From NCBI GenBank assembly GCA_018268195.1, contig JAFDWZ010000041.1:1-47624 (forward strand): DNA of 47,624 nucleotides. Reading direction: 5' to 3'. A program made the position numbers and the translations under genes. This document shows positions 8,417-17,871 of the stretch, piece after piece. The stretch is from Bacteroidota bacterium (GTDB taxonomy: Bacteria; Bacteroidota; Bacteroidia; AKYH767-A; OLB10). The stretch's first letter is position 1. Every line of letters starts with the position of its first letter. Under the pieces are notes generated by a model. The model searched no databases and was not told the DNA's origin. It saw nothing but the letters and a program-made list of their open reading frames with translations.

Positions 8417-9574
8417 TCACTGTGTGACTGAAGATTTTTTCCTTTTCAGATAAACAATGAGTGCTATGGAAATAACGATTAAAAAGGAAGAAATCAGCTC
8501 AGCCTGTGTGATACCATGACCGAAAATATGATACTTAGTGTTTACCCTGATTTGCTCGATAAGTAAACGTTCAACACCGGTGAACAGCAGATATACTCCG
8601 AATAACACTCCGGGTATCTGAATTTTTTTACGCAGTTGCCATAGAACAAAAAACAAAATGATGCAGGCGATAGCTTCGTAGAGTGGAGTTGGAAATACAG
8701 GAGGGATTAGCTGAAAGCAATGATTTCCGGTACATCCTTCAATAGGCACACCTTCGTTGATAACGTTGTGAGGATAATTATAACTCCACATCCAGTCAGG
8801 AAAAGGAAACCATGAAGGTTTAGCAGCAGTATTTACAATACCCCAATCGCCATCACCTGCCATATGACACCCAATTCGGCCTGTACCATAGGAAAGCATG
8901 AGCCCGGGGGCAGTAGCATCGCAGATGACCCATGCAGGAACTTTTAATTTCTTACCACTATACCAAAGTACGGCAGCTGCACCACATATAAGTCCTCCAA
9001 AAAATGTTAACCCGCTGAATGAAATAAGTGCGTCCACAGGGTCGCGCAAGAAATCATCAATGTTTTCGAGGTTATGAAAAATTTTTGCGCCAATCAGTCC
9101 TGCTAAAGCAGCGGTCATGGTAATGTTCATTACAAACTGATGAGGATAGCCTGTCTCTGTGATGGTTTTAGGAACAGGAAGCTGTTCTTTCTTTTTTTCG
9201 TTGTATTTGCTCCACACGGAGTATGCTGCCACCAGCAAACCTCCGGGAATATTTCCGCGTGCTGAGAGTAGAAATTCCTGCGGATTATTCACCAACTCAC
9301 TATAATGTAAAATTGCTTCAAGAAGTTTATATCCTATAATGAACCCGATAATCCCTGCCGTAATCAACTCGCCTGCTGAAGCAGGTTTGCCTTTCACATA
9401 ACTATAGGTGAATGATTTTAATAATCCGTTTTTCTCCTTTCGTTTCAGCTCAAGTGTTAGCGTATAAGCAGCCAGAAAAAAAGACAAAGCCATCATTAAA
9501 CCAAACGTTTGTATGGGCAATGGAAGGTTAAGTCCGAAAAGGTCGTTGAGTAAATCGGAGAGTGTAGGATACAT
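8417..9574 (-). CDS. lgt: Prolipoprotein diacylglyceryl transferase, divergent Bacteroidota form
   Basis: This is a polytopic membrane protein of 385 residues with the Lgt signature in a divergent form, GRIGCHMAGDGDWG at about 232-245, where proteobacterial enzymes read GRIGNFINGE. Lgt moves the diacylglyceryl group from phosphatidylglycerol to the lipobox cysteine of prolipoproteins in the inner membrane. Several lipoprotein clients are encoded here, at 16.0, 21.0, 37.4 and 46.5 kb. It is about 100 residues longer than the usual 260-300; the extra length lies in a loop near 45-70 and a charged segment near 124-140 (YNEKKKEQLPVPK). It follows mtaB by 15 bp on the same strand, so the two are likely co-transcribed. 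Confidence 0.9.
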   Translation of the reverse strand: MYPTLSDLLNDLFGLNLPLPIQTFGLMMALSFFLAAYTLTLELKRKEKNGLLKSFTYSYVKGKPASAGELITAGIIGFIIGYKLLEAILHYSELVNNPQEFLLSARGNIPGGLLVAAYSVWSKYNEKKKEQLPVPKTITETGYPHQFVMNITMTAALAGLIGAKIFHNLENIDDFLRDPVDALISFSGLTFFGGLICGAAAVLWYSGKKLKVPAWVICDATAPGLMLSYGTGRIGCHMAGDGDWGIVNTAAKPSWFPFPDWMWSYNYPHNVINEGVPIEGCTGNHCFQLIPPVFPTPLYEAIACIILFFVLWQLRKKIQIPGVLFGVYLLFTGVERLLIEQIRVNTKYHIFGHGITQAELISSFLIVISIALIVYLKRKKSSVTQ

Positions 9575-9589
9575 TAGTTAAAAAAGCAA

Positions 9590-10918
9590 TTAAGCAGTTT
9601 GAAGAGATAAAATTTCACAAGGCATTTCATTATAATGATCAGCTTTTAATAGTCTGCATGGCACTATTGTATTAATCAGATCGGGGTTAAAAGGAGTTTT
9701 CACTTTTACATAATTTTCTGTAAAGCCATGCATCCATCCGTTTTTGTTATCGCTTTCAAACAGCACATTCATTATTTTATTCTCTTGTTGCGCATAGAAG
9801 TACCGTAATTTTTTTTCGGATAAAATACGAAGCATCTGCGTGCGTTTTTTACGTTCTTTCAGAGGAACTTTTCCTTGCATATCAGCAGCAGCAGTATTGG
9901 CTCTTTCGGAATAAGTGAATACATGCAAATACGAAATGTCAGCCTCGCGGAGATAGTTGTAGGTTTTCAGAAATTCTTCTTCTGTTTCACCCGGAAATCC
10001 TGTTATCACATCCACACCTATACATGCATGTGGCATCAACTCCTTTATTTTTTGGATGCGCGAAGTATAAAGTCCGGTGAGGTATCGTCTGCGCATCAGT
10101 TTCAGCACTTCATCCGAACCACTTTGCAGCGGAATATGAAAATGAGGCATAAATTTTTCGGAGCGGCTTACATATTCAATAATCTCATCTTTGAGCAGAT
10201 TAGGTTCGATAGATGAAATGCGATAGCGCATCTGAAGTGGTTGATGGTCTAATGCACGAACAAGGTCAAGAAAATCTTGTTGATGTTTGTCGTCAGGATT
10301 TTCTTTTCCGAAATCGCCAAGATTGACTCCTGTAAGAACAATTTCCTTTGCACCCTGGGCGGCAATTGTTTCGGTTTGATGTAAAACATTTTCTATGCTG
10401 TCGCTTCTGCTTTTGCCCCGTGCCTGCGGAATAGTGCAGTAGGTACAGATGTAATCACATCCGTCTTGTACTTTCAGGAAAACACGAGTACGGTCGCCTG
10501 AAGAATAACTGCTCACAAAGGTGTGATGTGTTGCAATGTCACATGAAAAAACCTGAGCATCTATTTTTTCTTTCAGATGATGGATATAATTTGCTACATT
10601 AAATTTTTCTGTAGCTCCCAGTACCAGACTTACTCCCGGTATAGAAGCTATTTTCTCCGGCTTCAACTGCGCATAGCAACCAATAATAACTACATGCGCT
10701 TCAGGGTTTGAATGAAGTGCACGGTTTACCCAGGTCTGACATTCGCGGTCGGCACTTTCAGTAACTGAGCAGGTGTTGATGACATAAATATCTGCAAAGT
10801 CTGAATAATCAACCCGCTGACAGCCATTATCAGTCAACTGCCTGGCAATAGTTGATGTTTCTGCGAAATTCAGTTTACAACCTAAGGTATGAAAAGCTAC
10901 TTTTAAAGAAGGATTCAT
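9590..10918 (-). CDS. mtaB: tRNA t6A37 methylthiotransferase MtaB
   Basis: I choose the ATG at 10918, giving 442 residues starting MNPSLKVAFHTLGCKLNFAE. The frame extends 19 codons further upstream, but an exact -7 box lies inside that extension. Domains in order: N-terminal MTTase domain with Cys14, Cys50 and Cys81 for the auxiliary cluster, the radical SAM motif CDYICTYC (Cys154, Cys158, Cys161), then a C-terminal TRAM-like region. The GCKLN start and CTIPQARGKSRS segment distinguish MtaB from MiaB and RimO. It adds the 2-methylthio group to t6A37 of tRNAs reading ANN codons. It leads an operon with lgt (15 bp gap) and is divergent from the ABC exporter gene. Confidence 0.92.
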   Translation of the reverse strand: MNPSLKVAFHTLGCKLNFAETSTIARQLTDNGCQRVDYSDFADIYVINTCSVTESADRECQTWVNRALHSNPEAHVVIIGCYAQLKPEKIASIPGVSLVLGATEKFNVANYIHHLKEKIDAQVFSCDIATHHTFVSSYSSGDRTRVFLKVQDGCDYICTYCTIPQARGKSRSDSIENVLHQTETIAAQGAKEIVLTGVNLGDFGKENPDDKHQQDFLDLVRALDHQPLQMRYRISSIEPNLLKDEIIEYVSRSEKFMPHFHIPLQSGSDEVLKLMRRRYLTGLYTSRIQKIKELMPHACIGVDVITGFPGETEEEFLKTYNYLREADISYLHVFTYSERANTAAADMQGKVPLKERKKRTQMLRILSEKKLRYFYAQQENKIMNVLFESDNKNGWMHGFTENYVKVKTPFNPDLINTIVPCRLLKADHYNEMPCEILSLQTA

Positions 10919-10925
10919 GAAGCCA

Positions 10926-10933
10926 CAAAGGTA
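10926..10933 (-). promoter_or_regulatory. Candidate -7 box for mtaB
   Basis: The minus strand reads TACCTTTG, an exact TAnnTTTG match, ending only 7 bp before the ATG at 10918. That leaves a very short leader and argues against the longer upstream reading of the gene. No good -33 element is seen. Confidence 0.4.
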
Positions 10934-10993
10934 ACAAATACCATTGTGTCTGCATTTGGATTGCATTAAATTCATAAGAATTTACTACATTAT

Positions 10994-11024
10994 TTTGAAT
11001 TGACGTCACAGAGCGGCAAATTTG
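10994..11024 (+). promoter_or_regulatory. Candidate promoter for the MsbA-like exporter
   Basis: TTTG at 10994-10997, a 19-bp spacer and CAAATTTG at 11017-11024 match the Bacteroidota -33/-7 layout with one mismatch in the -7 box. The expected transcript start near 11031 leaves a leader of about 25 nt before the TTG start codon at 11057. Confidence 0.5.
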
Positions 11025-11056
11025 CAAACTACTGATTTTTTTTATCACCTAACATT

Positions 11057-12826
11057 TTGTCATCAAGCGGCTCAGCATTTAACTGGAGATTACTCAAAAG
11101 AGTGATGGATTTTGTGCTGCCTTTCAGACTATATTTTATCCTCACAATTATCATAACTCTGGCTCTGGCCGGATTGGCACCGGTAATGCCATGGCTTACA
11201 CAAAAAGCACTTGATAATTACATTGCTAAGGGCGATATGCAGGGATTACTGAAGATTACCATGATAATGTCAGGTGTGTTGCTGTCACAGGGAATATTGC
11301 AATACATTTACACCACACTAACCAATAGGCTGGGGCAGGAGGTTATATACTCCATGCGAAAATCATTGTTTGAAAGATTGGTTAGGTTTTCATCATCCTA
11401 CTTCGACAAATCTCCGGTTGGAATCACCATTACACGATTGGTAAGCGATATGGAAACCATTGCCGATATTTTTTCAGACGGGATTATACTTATCGTCAGT
11501 GATTTGTTGCAAGTGGTGGTCATCATCATCATCATGTTTTATATTGATTTTAAACTGGCATGTGTAAGCCTTGTGACTATGCCGGTACTCTTTATTGCAA
11601 CGCGAGTATTTCAGAAAAACATCAGAGTAACTTTTAATGATGTGCGCACTCAGGTTGCAAGACTTAATGAATTTATTCAGGAACATCTTACTGCAATGCG
11701 TATTGTTCAGGTTTTTAATCGCGAAGAACAAGAGATGCAGAAGTTTGAAAAAATTAATGCCTCACATCGCGATGCCAATATCCGTTCCATTTGGTTTTAC
11801 AGTTTGTTTTTCCCCGTAGTAGAAATTTTATCGGCTACTTCCATTGGACTTATTGTGTGGTATGGAGGAGGAAGTGCCATAAAAGGTTTGGCCTCTTTCG
11901 GAATTCTGGTTGCATTCATTCAATATATCAATCAGTTGTTCAGACCTATACGTCAGCTTGCTGATAAATTTAATACACTGCAAATGGGTATGGTAAGCTC
12001 AGAAAGAATTTTTAAACTTTATGATGAAACCCACAGTGAAGTGAATGAAGGTAAGCACAAAGCTGAAAACATAAAAGGTAAAATTGAATTCCGTAATGTG
12101 TGGTTTGCCTACAAAGAAAATGAATGGATACTTCGCGATTTATCCTTTGTAATTCCTGCAGGGCAGTCGGTAGCCATAGTAGGACATACAGGAGCAGGAA
12201 AAACTACTATCATCAACCTGATAAACAGACTTTACGAAATTCAGAAAGGATGCATCCTTATTGACGACATAGATATCCGTGAGTACGACCTTCAGTCATT
12301 AAGAAAAGTTATAGGCATTGTTCTTCAGGATGTATTTTTATTCTCAGACAGTATTTACGCCAATGTTGCATTGTATGATACTTCTATCACCGAAAGGGAG
12401 GTGCAACATATACTTGAAAAAACCGGTGCATGGCAATTTATTAGTCAGCTTCCCGGAGGTCTCTTGTACAACCCAGGTGAAAGAGGAGGATTATTAAGCA
12501 CCGGGCAGCGGCAGTTGATATCATTTGCACGCGTTTTGGCACAAAAACCAGAAATGATAATACTTGATGAAGCCACCAGCAGTGTGGATTCAGAACTGGA
12601 GCATTTATTGGTGCAAGCTACTGATATGGTAACAAAGGGGCGTACATCGTTGATTATTGCACACCGTTTATCCACAATTAAAAATGCTGCACGTATTATG
12701 GTAATGGAACACGGGAAAATTATTGAAGAAGGAAATCACAACACACTTCTTGCTCTGAAAGGCGTCTATTACAACCTTTATAATATTCAATTCAGGGTAA
12801 TGGAAACCCCAAATACTGCATCCTGA
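11057..12826 (+). CDS. ABC exporter, fused permease and ATPase (MsbA-like)
   Basis: The 589-residue half-transporter has about six membrane helices in residues 20-320 (type IV exporter fold). A C-terminal ATPase domain carries Walker A GHTGAGKTT (from Gly376), signature LSTGQ (480-484, LSGGQ in the consensus), Walker B MIILDEATS and the H-loop IIAHRLST. It would act as a homodimer moving lipids, lipid A precursors or drugs across the inner membrane. The only suitable start is TTG at 11057; the next ATG (11105) would cut into the first conserved segment LLKRVMDFVLPF. A candidate promoter sits just upstream. The downstream gene, a glycosidase-like protein, is 106 bp away. Substrate cannot be read from sequence. 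Confidence 0.9.
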   Translation: MSSSGSAFNWRLLKRVMDFVLPFRLYFILTIIITLALAGLAPVMPWLTQKALDNYIAKGDMQGLLKITMIMSGVLLSQGILQYIYTTLTNRLGQEVIYSMRKSLFERLVRFSSSYFDKSPVGITITRLVSDMETIADIFSDGIILIVSDLLQVVVIIIIMFYIDFKLACVSLVTMPVLFIATRVFQKNIRVTFNDVRTQVARLNEFIQEHLTAMRIVQVFNREEQEMQKFEKINASHRDANIRSIWFYSLFFPVVEILSATSIGLIVWYGGGSAIKGLASFGILVAFIQYINQLFRPIRQLADKFNTLQMGMVSSERIFKLYDETHSEVNEGKHKAENIKGKIEFRNVWFAYKENEWILRDLSFVIPAGQSVAIVGHTGAGKTTIINLINRLYEIQKGCILIDDIDIREYDLQSLRKVIGIVLQDVFLFSDSIYANVALYDTSITEREVQHILEKTGAWQFISQLPGGLLYNPGERGGLLSTGQRQLISFARVLAQKPEMIILDEATSSVDSELEHLLVQATDMVTKGRTSLIIAHRLSTIKNAARIMVMEHGKIIEEGNHNTLLALKGVYYNLYNIQFRVMETPNTAS

Positions 12827-12932
12827 TTCACGCGTATTTTGTCAATAAATAAAGACGAATTTTACAGAGGTGATTTCAGTGTTTATCTGATAATTTATTT
12901 TCTTTGCAACTTGACTTTTTTAATAAATAGAA

Positions 12933-14378
12933 ATGAAAATATTTTTTTACGCCATGATTTCAGGAATACTTTTCTTACCTGTTTTTTTAATGGCGCAGGA
13001 TGCACACAATGCACACAATGCTCCAACAGATAATGTACTGCTAAATGAATCATTTTTTACGGATGGAGTTTATTTTACACTAAGCGATTTGCAGCAGCAT
13101 AAGCCTTCTGTTTCAAAAGAGCAGTTGTTTAAATCAACAATTGACAACAGTAATTTCAGTATTGGTCAGTGGGCCGGCACCCAAAATTTGTTCTATTTTG
13201 ACAGCGAGGGTGTAAAGAGAAAACTATCACGCGACAGTTTGTGGGGATATGTAGAAAATGGTACACTGGCTTTATCGGCCTGTTGTAATGAAAACAATAA
13301 CAACAGTACCTATTTACTTAACGATAGCACCTACACAAATTATTTTTCGGCTCTCGATACATTGTTTTCTTTGGCTGATGAAGCCGGACTCAAAGTGATT
13401 CTGTTAATCAGGATGCATCCATTATTCCATACTACTGAAATTCATTTTGAGAAAATGGCAAAGCAATTTAAAAACACTTCTGCTCTCATGGCTTATGATC
13501 TTTTTAATGAACCCTTGTATTTTGATACTCTTGAACGAGAGAAAAAAGATGTTTATGAAATTGTAAATCGTTGGCAGAAAATTAAAAATGAATATGCACC
13601 TCATCAACTTTCAACCATAGGAATGACCGGTGTGAGAGAAGTATTGGAGTGGGACCCTAATATTCTGAATGTTGATTTTCTTTCATTCCATCCTTATGAA
13701 TATGAACCCAATCAGGTGATGAGTGAAATATACTGGTATGGCAAGTATGTGAAAAAGCCTTGGATGATTGGCGAGACAGGAATCCCCGCAGATAATGACT
13801 CTGTGAGTTATGATGCACAGAAAATTTTTGCTGAAAAAACTTTAAATCAAACCTATAATTGTGGTGGCATAGGTTATTCATGGTGGCAGTTCAGAGATGT
13901 TAACTGGATGGATTTTCATCAGGACTTTTTGGGTGTGGTAAAAAGAGCAGGAAGTACACAGCTGCCTGATGGAAATATAGAATATGGTGAAGCAAAACCA
14001 TTAAATGATGTTATCAAAGGCTTTAATTCGAAAAAAGAAAAAACAAACTGTGTTAAGCCTGATAATTATTATAATTATTCAAGAAATGATTACTATAAGA
14101 TCTATGGCAAACTTATTAATGAAAAAGGTGAACCTATTGAAGGAGGAATAATTTTGGCTTGGAGTGAAGATTGGTCACAATCATATCATTCAGTTTCGAA
14201 ATCAGATGGAAGTTTTGAACTTTATTCACAATACCCATTTTATCACTGGAAGGCCTCTGCCACCAATTATTCAATGGTTAGAGGAGATATAAATCAAAAC
14301 AATGTTGTCATAGATAATAATGGTAAAAGCAAAAAGGTTAATATGGGGAATCTAACATTGACACCCCTTAATTTTTGA
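12933..14378 (+). CDS. Secreted clan A glycosidase-like protein (GH5/cellulase-type) with regulatory-like beta domain
   Basis: The 481-residue product has a signal peptide (MKIFFYAMISGILFLPVFLMAQ). A TIM-barrel glycosidase-like core follows, with the acid/base motif LFNEP (Glu193) and a nucleophile-type motif IGETG (Glu281). The ordering fits clan GH-A enzymes such as GH5. Aromatic runs (YSWWQFRDVNWMDF) suit a sugar-binding cleft. Residues from about 385 to 478 form a carboxypeptidase-regulatory-like beta sandwich (YGKLINEKGEPIEGG ... SDGSFELYS). Right after the signal peptide is a short repeat, DAHNAHNAP, from a duplicated 9-bp unit at 13002-13019. It is 10 bp upstream of the DUF2079-like gene, suggesting a pair. 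The glycan substrate is unknown. Confidence 0.75.
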   Translation: MKIFFYAMISGILFLPVFLMAQDAHNAHNAPTDNVLLNESFFTDGVYFTLSDLQQHKPSVSKEQLFKSTIDNSNFSIGQWAGTQNLFYFDSEGVKRKLSRDSLWGYVENGTLALSACCNENNNNSTYLLNDSTYTNYFSALDTLFSLADEAGLKVILLIRMHPLFHTTEIHFEKMAKQFKNTSALMAYDLFNEPLYFDTLEREKKDVYEIVNRWQKIKNEYAPHQLSTIGMTGVREVLEWDPNILNVDFLSFHPYEYEPNQVMSEIYWYGKYVKKPWMIGETGIPADNDSVSYDAQKIFAEKTLNQTYNCGGIGYSWWQFRDVNWMDFHQDFLGVVKRAGSTQLPDGNIEYGEAKPLNDVIKGFNSKKEKTNCVKPDNYYNYSRNDYYKIYGKLINEKGEPIEGGIILAWSEDWSQSYHSVSKSDGSFELYSQYPFYHWKASATNYSMVRGDINQNNVVIDNNGKSKKVNMGNLTLTPLNF

Positions 14379-14388
14379 AGTGTAGAAG

Positions 14389-15861
14389 ATGGAGTTAACT
14401 AATATAAAGAAAGGCATCAATCTGATTCTTATTGTTATAATAATAAGTTTCGGCCTGGTATTTTCTTCTATTTCTCTTGTTAACCATTATAACTTCAGAA
14501 CCTACGCTTGGGATTTAGGAATAAACAATAATGCAATTTATGATTATGCACATTTCCGATGGAATGATTGCATGATTATGCAACCTCAATTTAAAAATAT
14601 TTTAGCCGACCATTTTAGTTTATTGCCCTTATTGGTCTCTCCATTGTATTGGTTATTTGGTTCCTATACCATGTTGATATTTCAGATTGTAGCCATACTC
14701 TTGGGTGGCGTTGGAATATTTAAATATTTTAAAGCGCGCTCCTCAAACTTTAACTTATCGGTTATAGCGATGATTCATTTTTATTCTATTTGGGGAATAT
14801 ATTCAGCACTTGGGTTTGACTATCATGACAACGTTATTGCTGCCATGCTGGTTCCCTGGCTCTTTTATACATTCGAAAATCGAAAATGGAAGTGGGCCGT
14901 ATTTTTCTTTATTCTTATTTGTATAAGCAAGGAAAATATGGCATTATGGGCTATATTTATTGGACTGACCTTGTTTTTATTAAACCGCAAGACATCTGAT
15001 TTAAGATTAAAATCTCTTTATCTGAGTGCATTTGCATTGTTCTATTTTATTCTTGTAGTGAAGGTAATTATTCCTGCCTTAAGTAATGATGGAAGAGAAT
15101 ATCTGCATTTTCATTATAAGGCATTGGGCGAGAATTTTGGCGAGGCAATAAAAACGATATTGACTAAACCTCAATATGTATTTAGTCTGATATTTGAGAA
15201 CAATACCGGATGGAATGAAGCTAATTACATAAAATCGGAGCTTCATTTTTTTGTTCTGTTGTCCGGAGGGTATGCGTTATTCTATAAGCCTCAGTTCATA
15301 CCAATGGTAATTCCTATTTACGCTCAAAAATTGTTTAATGATGACATTGGTAAATGGGGTTTAAATTATCAATATTCTATTGAGTTTGTTCCAATTTTAA
15401 CATTGGCACTTTATTCACTATTACAGGAACGAAATCAGAAAAATTCAATTATTATATATTTACTTCCATGTATAATTACAATTGCAGCTACAATTTCATC
15501 ATTGGATCACCGTGTTTCAAAATGGTATAACCCTGAACAACTTAGATTTTATCAAAAGGAACATTATAAAACACCTTATAACGTAAAGGATGTTCAAGAA
15601 GTGTTAAATCAAATCCCTTCGAATGCAATAGTATCAGCTACAAATGGGTTAGTACCGCATATGGCATTCAGAGATTTTATATATCAATTTCCTGTTGTTA
15701 ATGATGCAGAATATATTGTGCTGTTAAAATCAAGTAATACCTATCCATTAAGCCAGAGTGAATTTGATGAAAAGCTTAACGAACTCAATCAATCGAACGA
15801 TTGGGAAAAGTTAATTGATAAAAATTATATGTTGGTTTATAAACATAATAAACCAAAGTAA
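14389..15861 (+). CDS. DUF2079-like polytopic membrane protein (GT-C glycosyltransferase-like)
   Basis: The 490-residue membrane protein has roughly ten hydrophobic helices. The early loop reads FRTYAWDLGINNNAIYDY followed by ADHFSLLPLLVSPLYWLFG, the pattern I associate with DUF2079 proteins, including the acidic D-x-G and D-H-F motifs. These are thought to be related to GT-C enzymes that use polyprenol-phosphate sugars on the outer face of the inner membrane, though activity is mostly untested. Base composition is visibly AT-rich compared with the flanking housekeeping genes. It is 10 bp after the glycosidase-like gene and convergent with a lipoprotein gene. A sugar transfer role is inferred from the neighbourhood (GT2 and GT-C-like genes within 3 kb). 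Confidence 0.75.
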   Translation: MELTNIKKGINLILIVIIISFGLVFSSISLVNHYNFRTYAWDLGINNNAIYDYAHFRWNDCMIMQPQFKNILADHFSLLPLLVSPLYWLFGSYTMLIFQIVAILLGGVGIFKYFKARSSNFNLSVIAMIHFYSIWGIYSALGFDYHDNVIAAMLVPWLFYTFENRKWKWAVFFFILICISKENMALWAIFIGLTLFLLNRKTSDLRLKSLYLSAFALFYFILVVKVIIPALSNDGREYLHFHYKALGENFGEAIKTILTKPQYVFSLIFENNTGWNEANYIKSELHFFVLLSGGYALFYKPQFIPMVIPIYAQKLFNDDIGKWGLNYQYSIEFVPILTLALYSLLQERNQKNSIIIYLLPCIITIAATISSLDHRVSKWYNPEQLRFYQKEHYKTPYNVKDVQEVLNQIPSNAIVSATNGLVPHMAFRDFIYQFPVVNDAEYIVLLKSSNTYPLSQSEFDEKLNELNQSNDWEKLIDKNYMLVYKHNKPK

Positions 15862-15953
15862 ATTCTGATTAAAATATGCTTTCAAACCTTAATTCCATTA
15901 TCGGATAATATTAATTGACTTGCTAAACACTAAATTAACTTTTAATTGGAAGT

Positions 15954-16475
15954 TTAATAAAAACGCATTTCAACATCATCTACATAAATTTCATTTGGTG
16001 AATTGTTTAAAAGGTATGCACGTAAATAGTTTTCAGGAGCATTTCTTTGGTTGTCCAAAAGATCATATTCAAACTCAACATAAACCCATTCATTATTTTT
16101 ATTAATTTTTTGCATTGCATTATTGGAGAGCCATTCCTTTTGGTTGAAATGATCATCCCTGACTTCTAATATAAAATTCAGATTACTATTTGATTTATCT
16201 GACAGAACCCATGCTGACAATAATGCCTTTTTGGGTTTTTCTGGAAATATTCTACTGACATTCATGTAAAAAGTGCCTGAATATGGGTTCACACTGTCAA
16301 GTTTATAAACAAATTTACCTGAATGAGCATTAGGATACTCGATTAAGTTTAAAGCCTTTTTTTCAGAGTAAAAAGCTACTTGAGAGTCTCCAGTGTCTAA
16401 ATAAGTAAATTCATCTGATGCTGTATGACAAGCAACTAATACGAGACACAAGCCGGCAACTAAATATCTTTTCAT
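15954..16475 (-). CDS. Small lipoprotein of unknown function
   Basis: I use the ATG at 16475, giving 173 residues; a TTG two codons upstream is the only alternative. The N terminus is a lipoprotein signal with lipobox LVAC (Cys16). The rest reads like a single beta-sandwich domain (FVYKLDSVNPYSGTFYMNVS ... IYVDDVEMRFY); the final V-D-D-V segment is seen in carbohydrate-binding or discoidin-like folds. No family is identified with confidence. It is the last of three tightly spaced minus-strand genes (22 bp after the GT-C-like gene), so it may assist glycan assembly or display at the membrane. Confidence 0.7.
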   Translation of the reverse strand: MKRYLVAGLCLVLVACHTASDEFTYLDTGDSQVAFYSEKKALNLIEYPNAHSGKFVYKLDSVNPYSGTFYMNVSRIFPEKPKKALLSAWVLSDKSNSNLNFILEVRDDHFNQKEWLSNNAMQKINKNNEWVYVEFEYDLLDNQRNAPENYLRAYLLNNSPNEIYVDDVEMRFY

Positions 16476-16497
16476 TATCAATGTATATTATGTTTAA

Positions 16498-17862
16498 TTA
16501 TAATTCACCAAACCTTTTGGCCTTTTCTATATTAGGGTGATCAAGATACTTTTCATAATCAGGAGGGTATTTAGTTTTAAGAAAAATTAATTTGTACTCC
16601 TTGAATGTCATTGCATCATAATGCAACAACTTAATGTTGAACTGATATATTTGAAAAATATTAAGAAAAATAAGAAATCCAAACAAAGTAAAGGAAGCCC
16701 ACATTACATATTTGTATTTTAGTAAAAAGGAAATAAAATAACCTATTGGAATAGCAAATAGTGCATAAAAATCAATGACCGGTCGTGATCCAAAAGTGCC
16801 ACCATACCACCAACACCACCATGAAAAAGTAAAATATATAAAAGGAATTGTTATGAGAATAAAGGTGAAAAAAAAGTTTTTATTTTTATTCAACGCTAGG
16901 AGCAAACCTGGTATTATTAACATCATTATGGGAGTATAAATAAAAAAACCTTTTCTGAACCCAAACAAGCCTTCAACAACATGAGGTTTGTTCAAAATGA
17001 AATATTCTTGTCCATAGCTATAAAATAAAAATGAACCACAGATTGCTTTCCAATATATAATTTGTGGAATAAAAGGAATAAATGCGGCAATAATGACAAT
17101 AGGTACTATATAAATTCTTTTTATAATTAGTCGTAATTTTTGTAAAAAATCAATATTGCCATAAAGAATTAGAATTGGGAAAAGAGCAATAATTAGATTA
17201 ATAGGTCTTATTAAGGTAATGAACCCAATAAGTAAGCCAATTAAAATGGAATATTTTATAGAAAAATTGTTTGAATTCCATTTTACAGAAAAATACAAGA
17301 ACATTGAAATTAAGGAGAAACTATACACATGCGACATGCCACTTTCGTAACAGGTATAATAAAATAAATTAGTCCCAAAAGTTATTAGCAAAAGAACAAT
17401 TGCTGATGTTAAATCGCTGAAATATTGTAAGAGCAATTTTCTTAAATAGTACAAACCCAACAAAAAATAACATAATGCAGAAATAGCAATTGCCAACTGA
17501 TATTTCCACCCAAACCCGTAAACATTTTCTATATTACTATTTCGATTCGCATTAGCAATAAGGAAAAAAGGGCTCCAAAGGATTGCTAATCCGGATGTCA
17601 TTTTTAAAAACTTATTACCATTTTCTAATTTTTCAGCCCAGAAATATATTCCTGTTTCTCTTGAAACAGAATCAGTGAACCCAAGTGAAAGATCATGAAA
17701 AATAAATACTGCAGGTAAGTAGGTGTAATAGCTATAAACATCAAATTGAATTATTTCTCTGTGTTGCCATTTTTTATTAAAAAATGAAACACATACAAAA
17801 ACAATCATTATTAAAACAATGGCATACTTACTGAATAAATTAGATTTATGATATTGATTCAT
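16498..17862 (-). CDS. Polytopic GT-C-like glycosyltransferase (GT39/ArnT-like fold), substrate unknown
   Basis: The 454-residue protein has about eleven hydrophobic segments. The first periplasmic loop contains D-V-Y-S-Y-Y-T-Y-L-P (about residues 41-50), the acidic motif placement expected for GT-C enzymes that use a polyprenol-phosphate sugar. A short soluble tail follows the last helix. It starts 9 bp after the DPM1-like GT2 gene, which could make the polyprenol-phosphate sugar this enzyme would use; that coupling is inference from order. The gene is strongly AT-rich with long A/T runs, unlike prfC next door, which suggests acquisition or relaxed composition in a surface-polysaccharide locus. 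Confidence 0.65.
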   Translation of the reverse strand: MNQYHKSNLFSKYAIVLIMIVFVCVSFFNKKWQHREIIQFDVYSYYTYLPAVFIFHDLSLGFTDSVSRETGIYFWAEKLENGNKFLKMTSGLAILWSPFFLIANANRNSNIENVYGFGWKYQLAIAISALCYFLLGLYYLRKLLLQYFSDLTSAIVLLLITFGTNLFYYTCYESGMSHVYSFSLISMFLYFSVKWNSNNFSIKYSILIGLLIGFITLIRPINLIIALFPILILYGNIDFLQKLRLIIKRIYIVPIVIIAAFIPFIPQIIYWKAICGSFLFYSYGQEYFILNKPHVVEGLFGFRKGFFIYTPIMMLIIPGLLLALNKNKNFFFTFILITIPFIYFTFSWWCWWYGGTFGSRPVIDFYALFAIPIGYFISFLLKYKYVMWASFTLFGFLIFLNIFQIYQFNIKLLHYDAMTFKEYKLIFLKTKYPPDYEKYLDHPNIEKAKRFGEL

Positions 17863-17871
17863 TCGTTGATC

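Noticed and set aside
10919..10975. 19-codon N-terminal extension of MtaB
   Set aside because: The extension is Cys-rich, not family-like, and contains an exact -7 promoter box. The ATG at 10918 gives the usual MtaB start.
11516..11540. Short (ATC)n repeat in the ABC exporter gene
   Set aside because: It encodes a run of Ile and Val in a membrane helix, which explains it. Five units is not notable.
15862..15953. Weak hairpin between the convergent DUF2079-like and lipoprotein genes
   Set aside because: Only five to seven A/T-rich pairs near the lipoprotein stop. Not distinguishable from background in AT-rich DNA.
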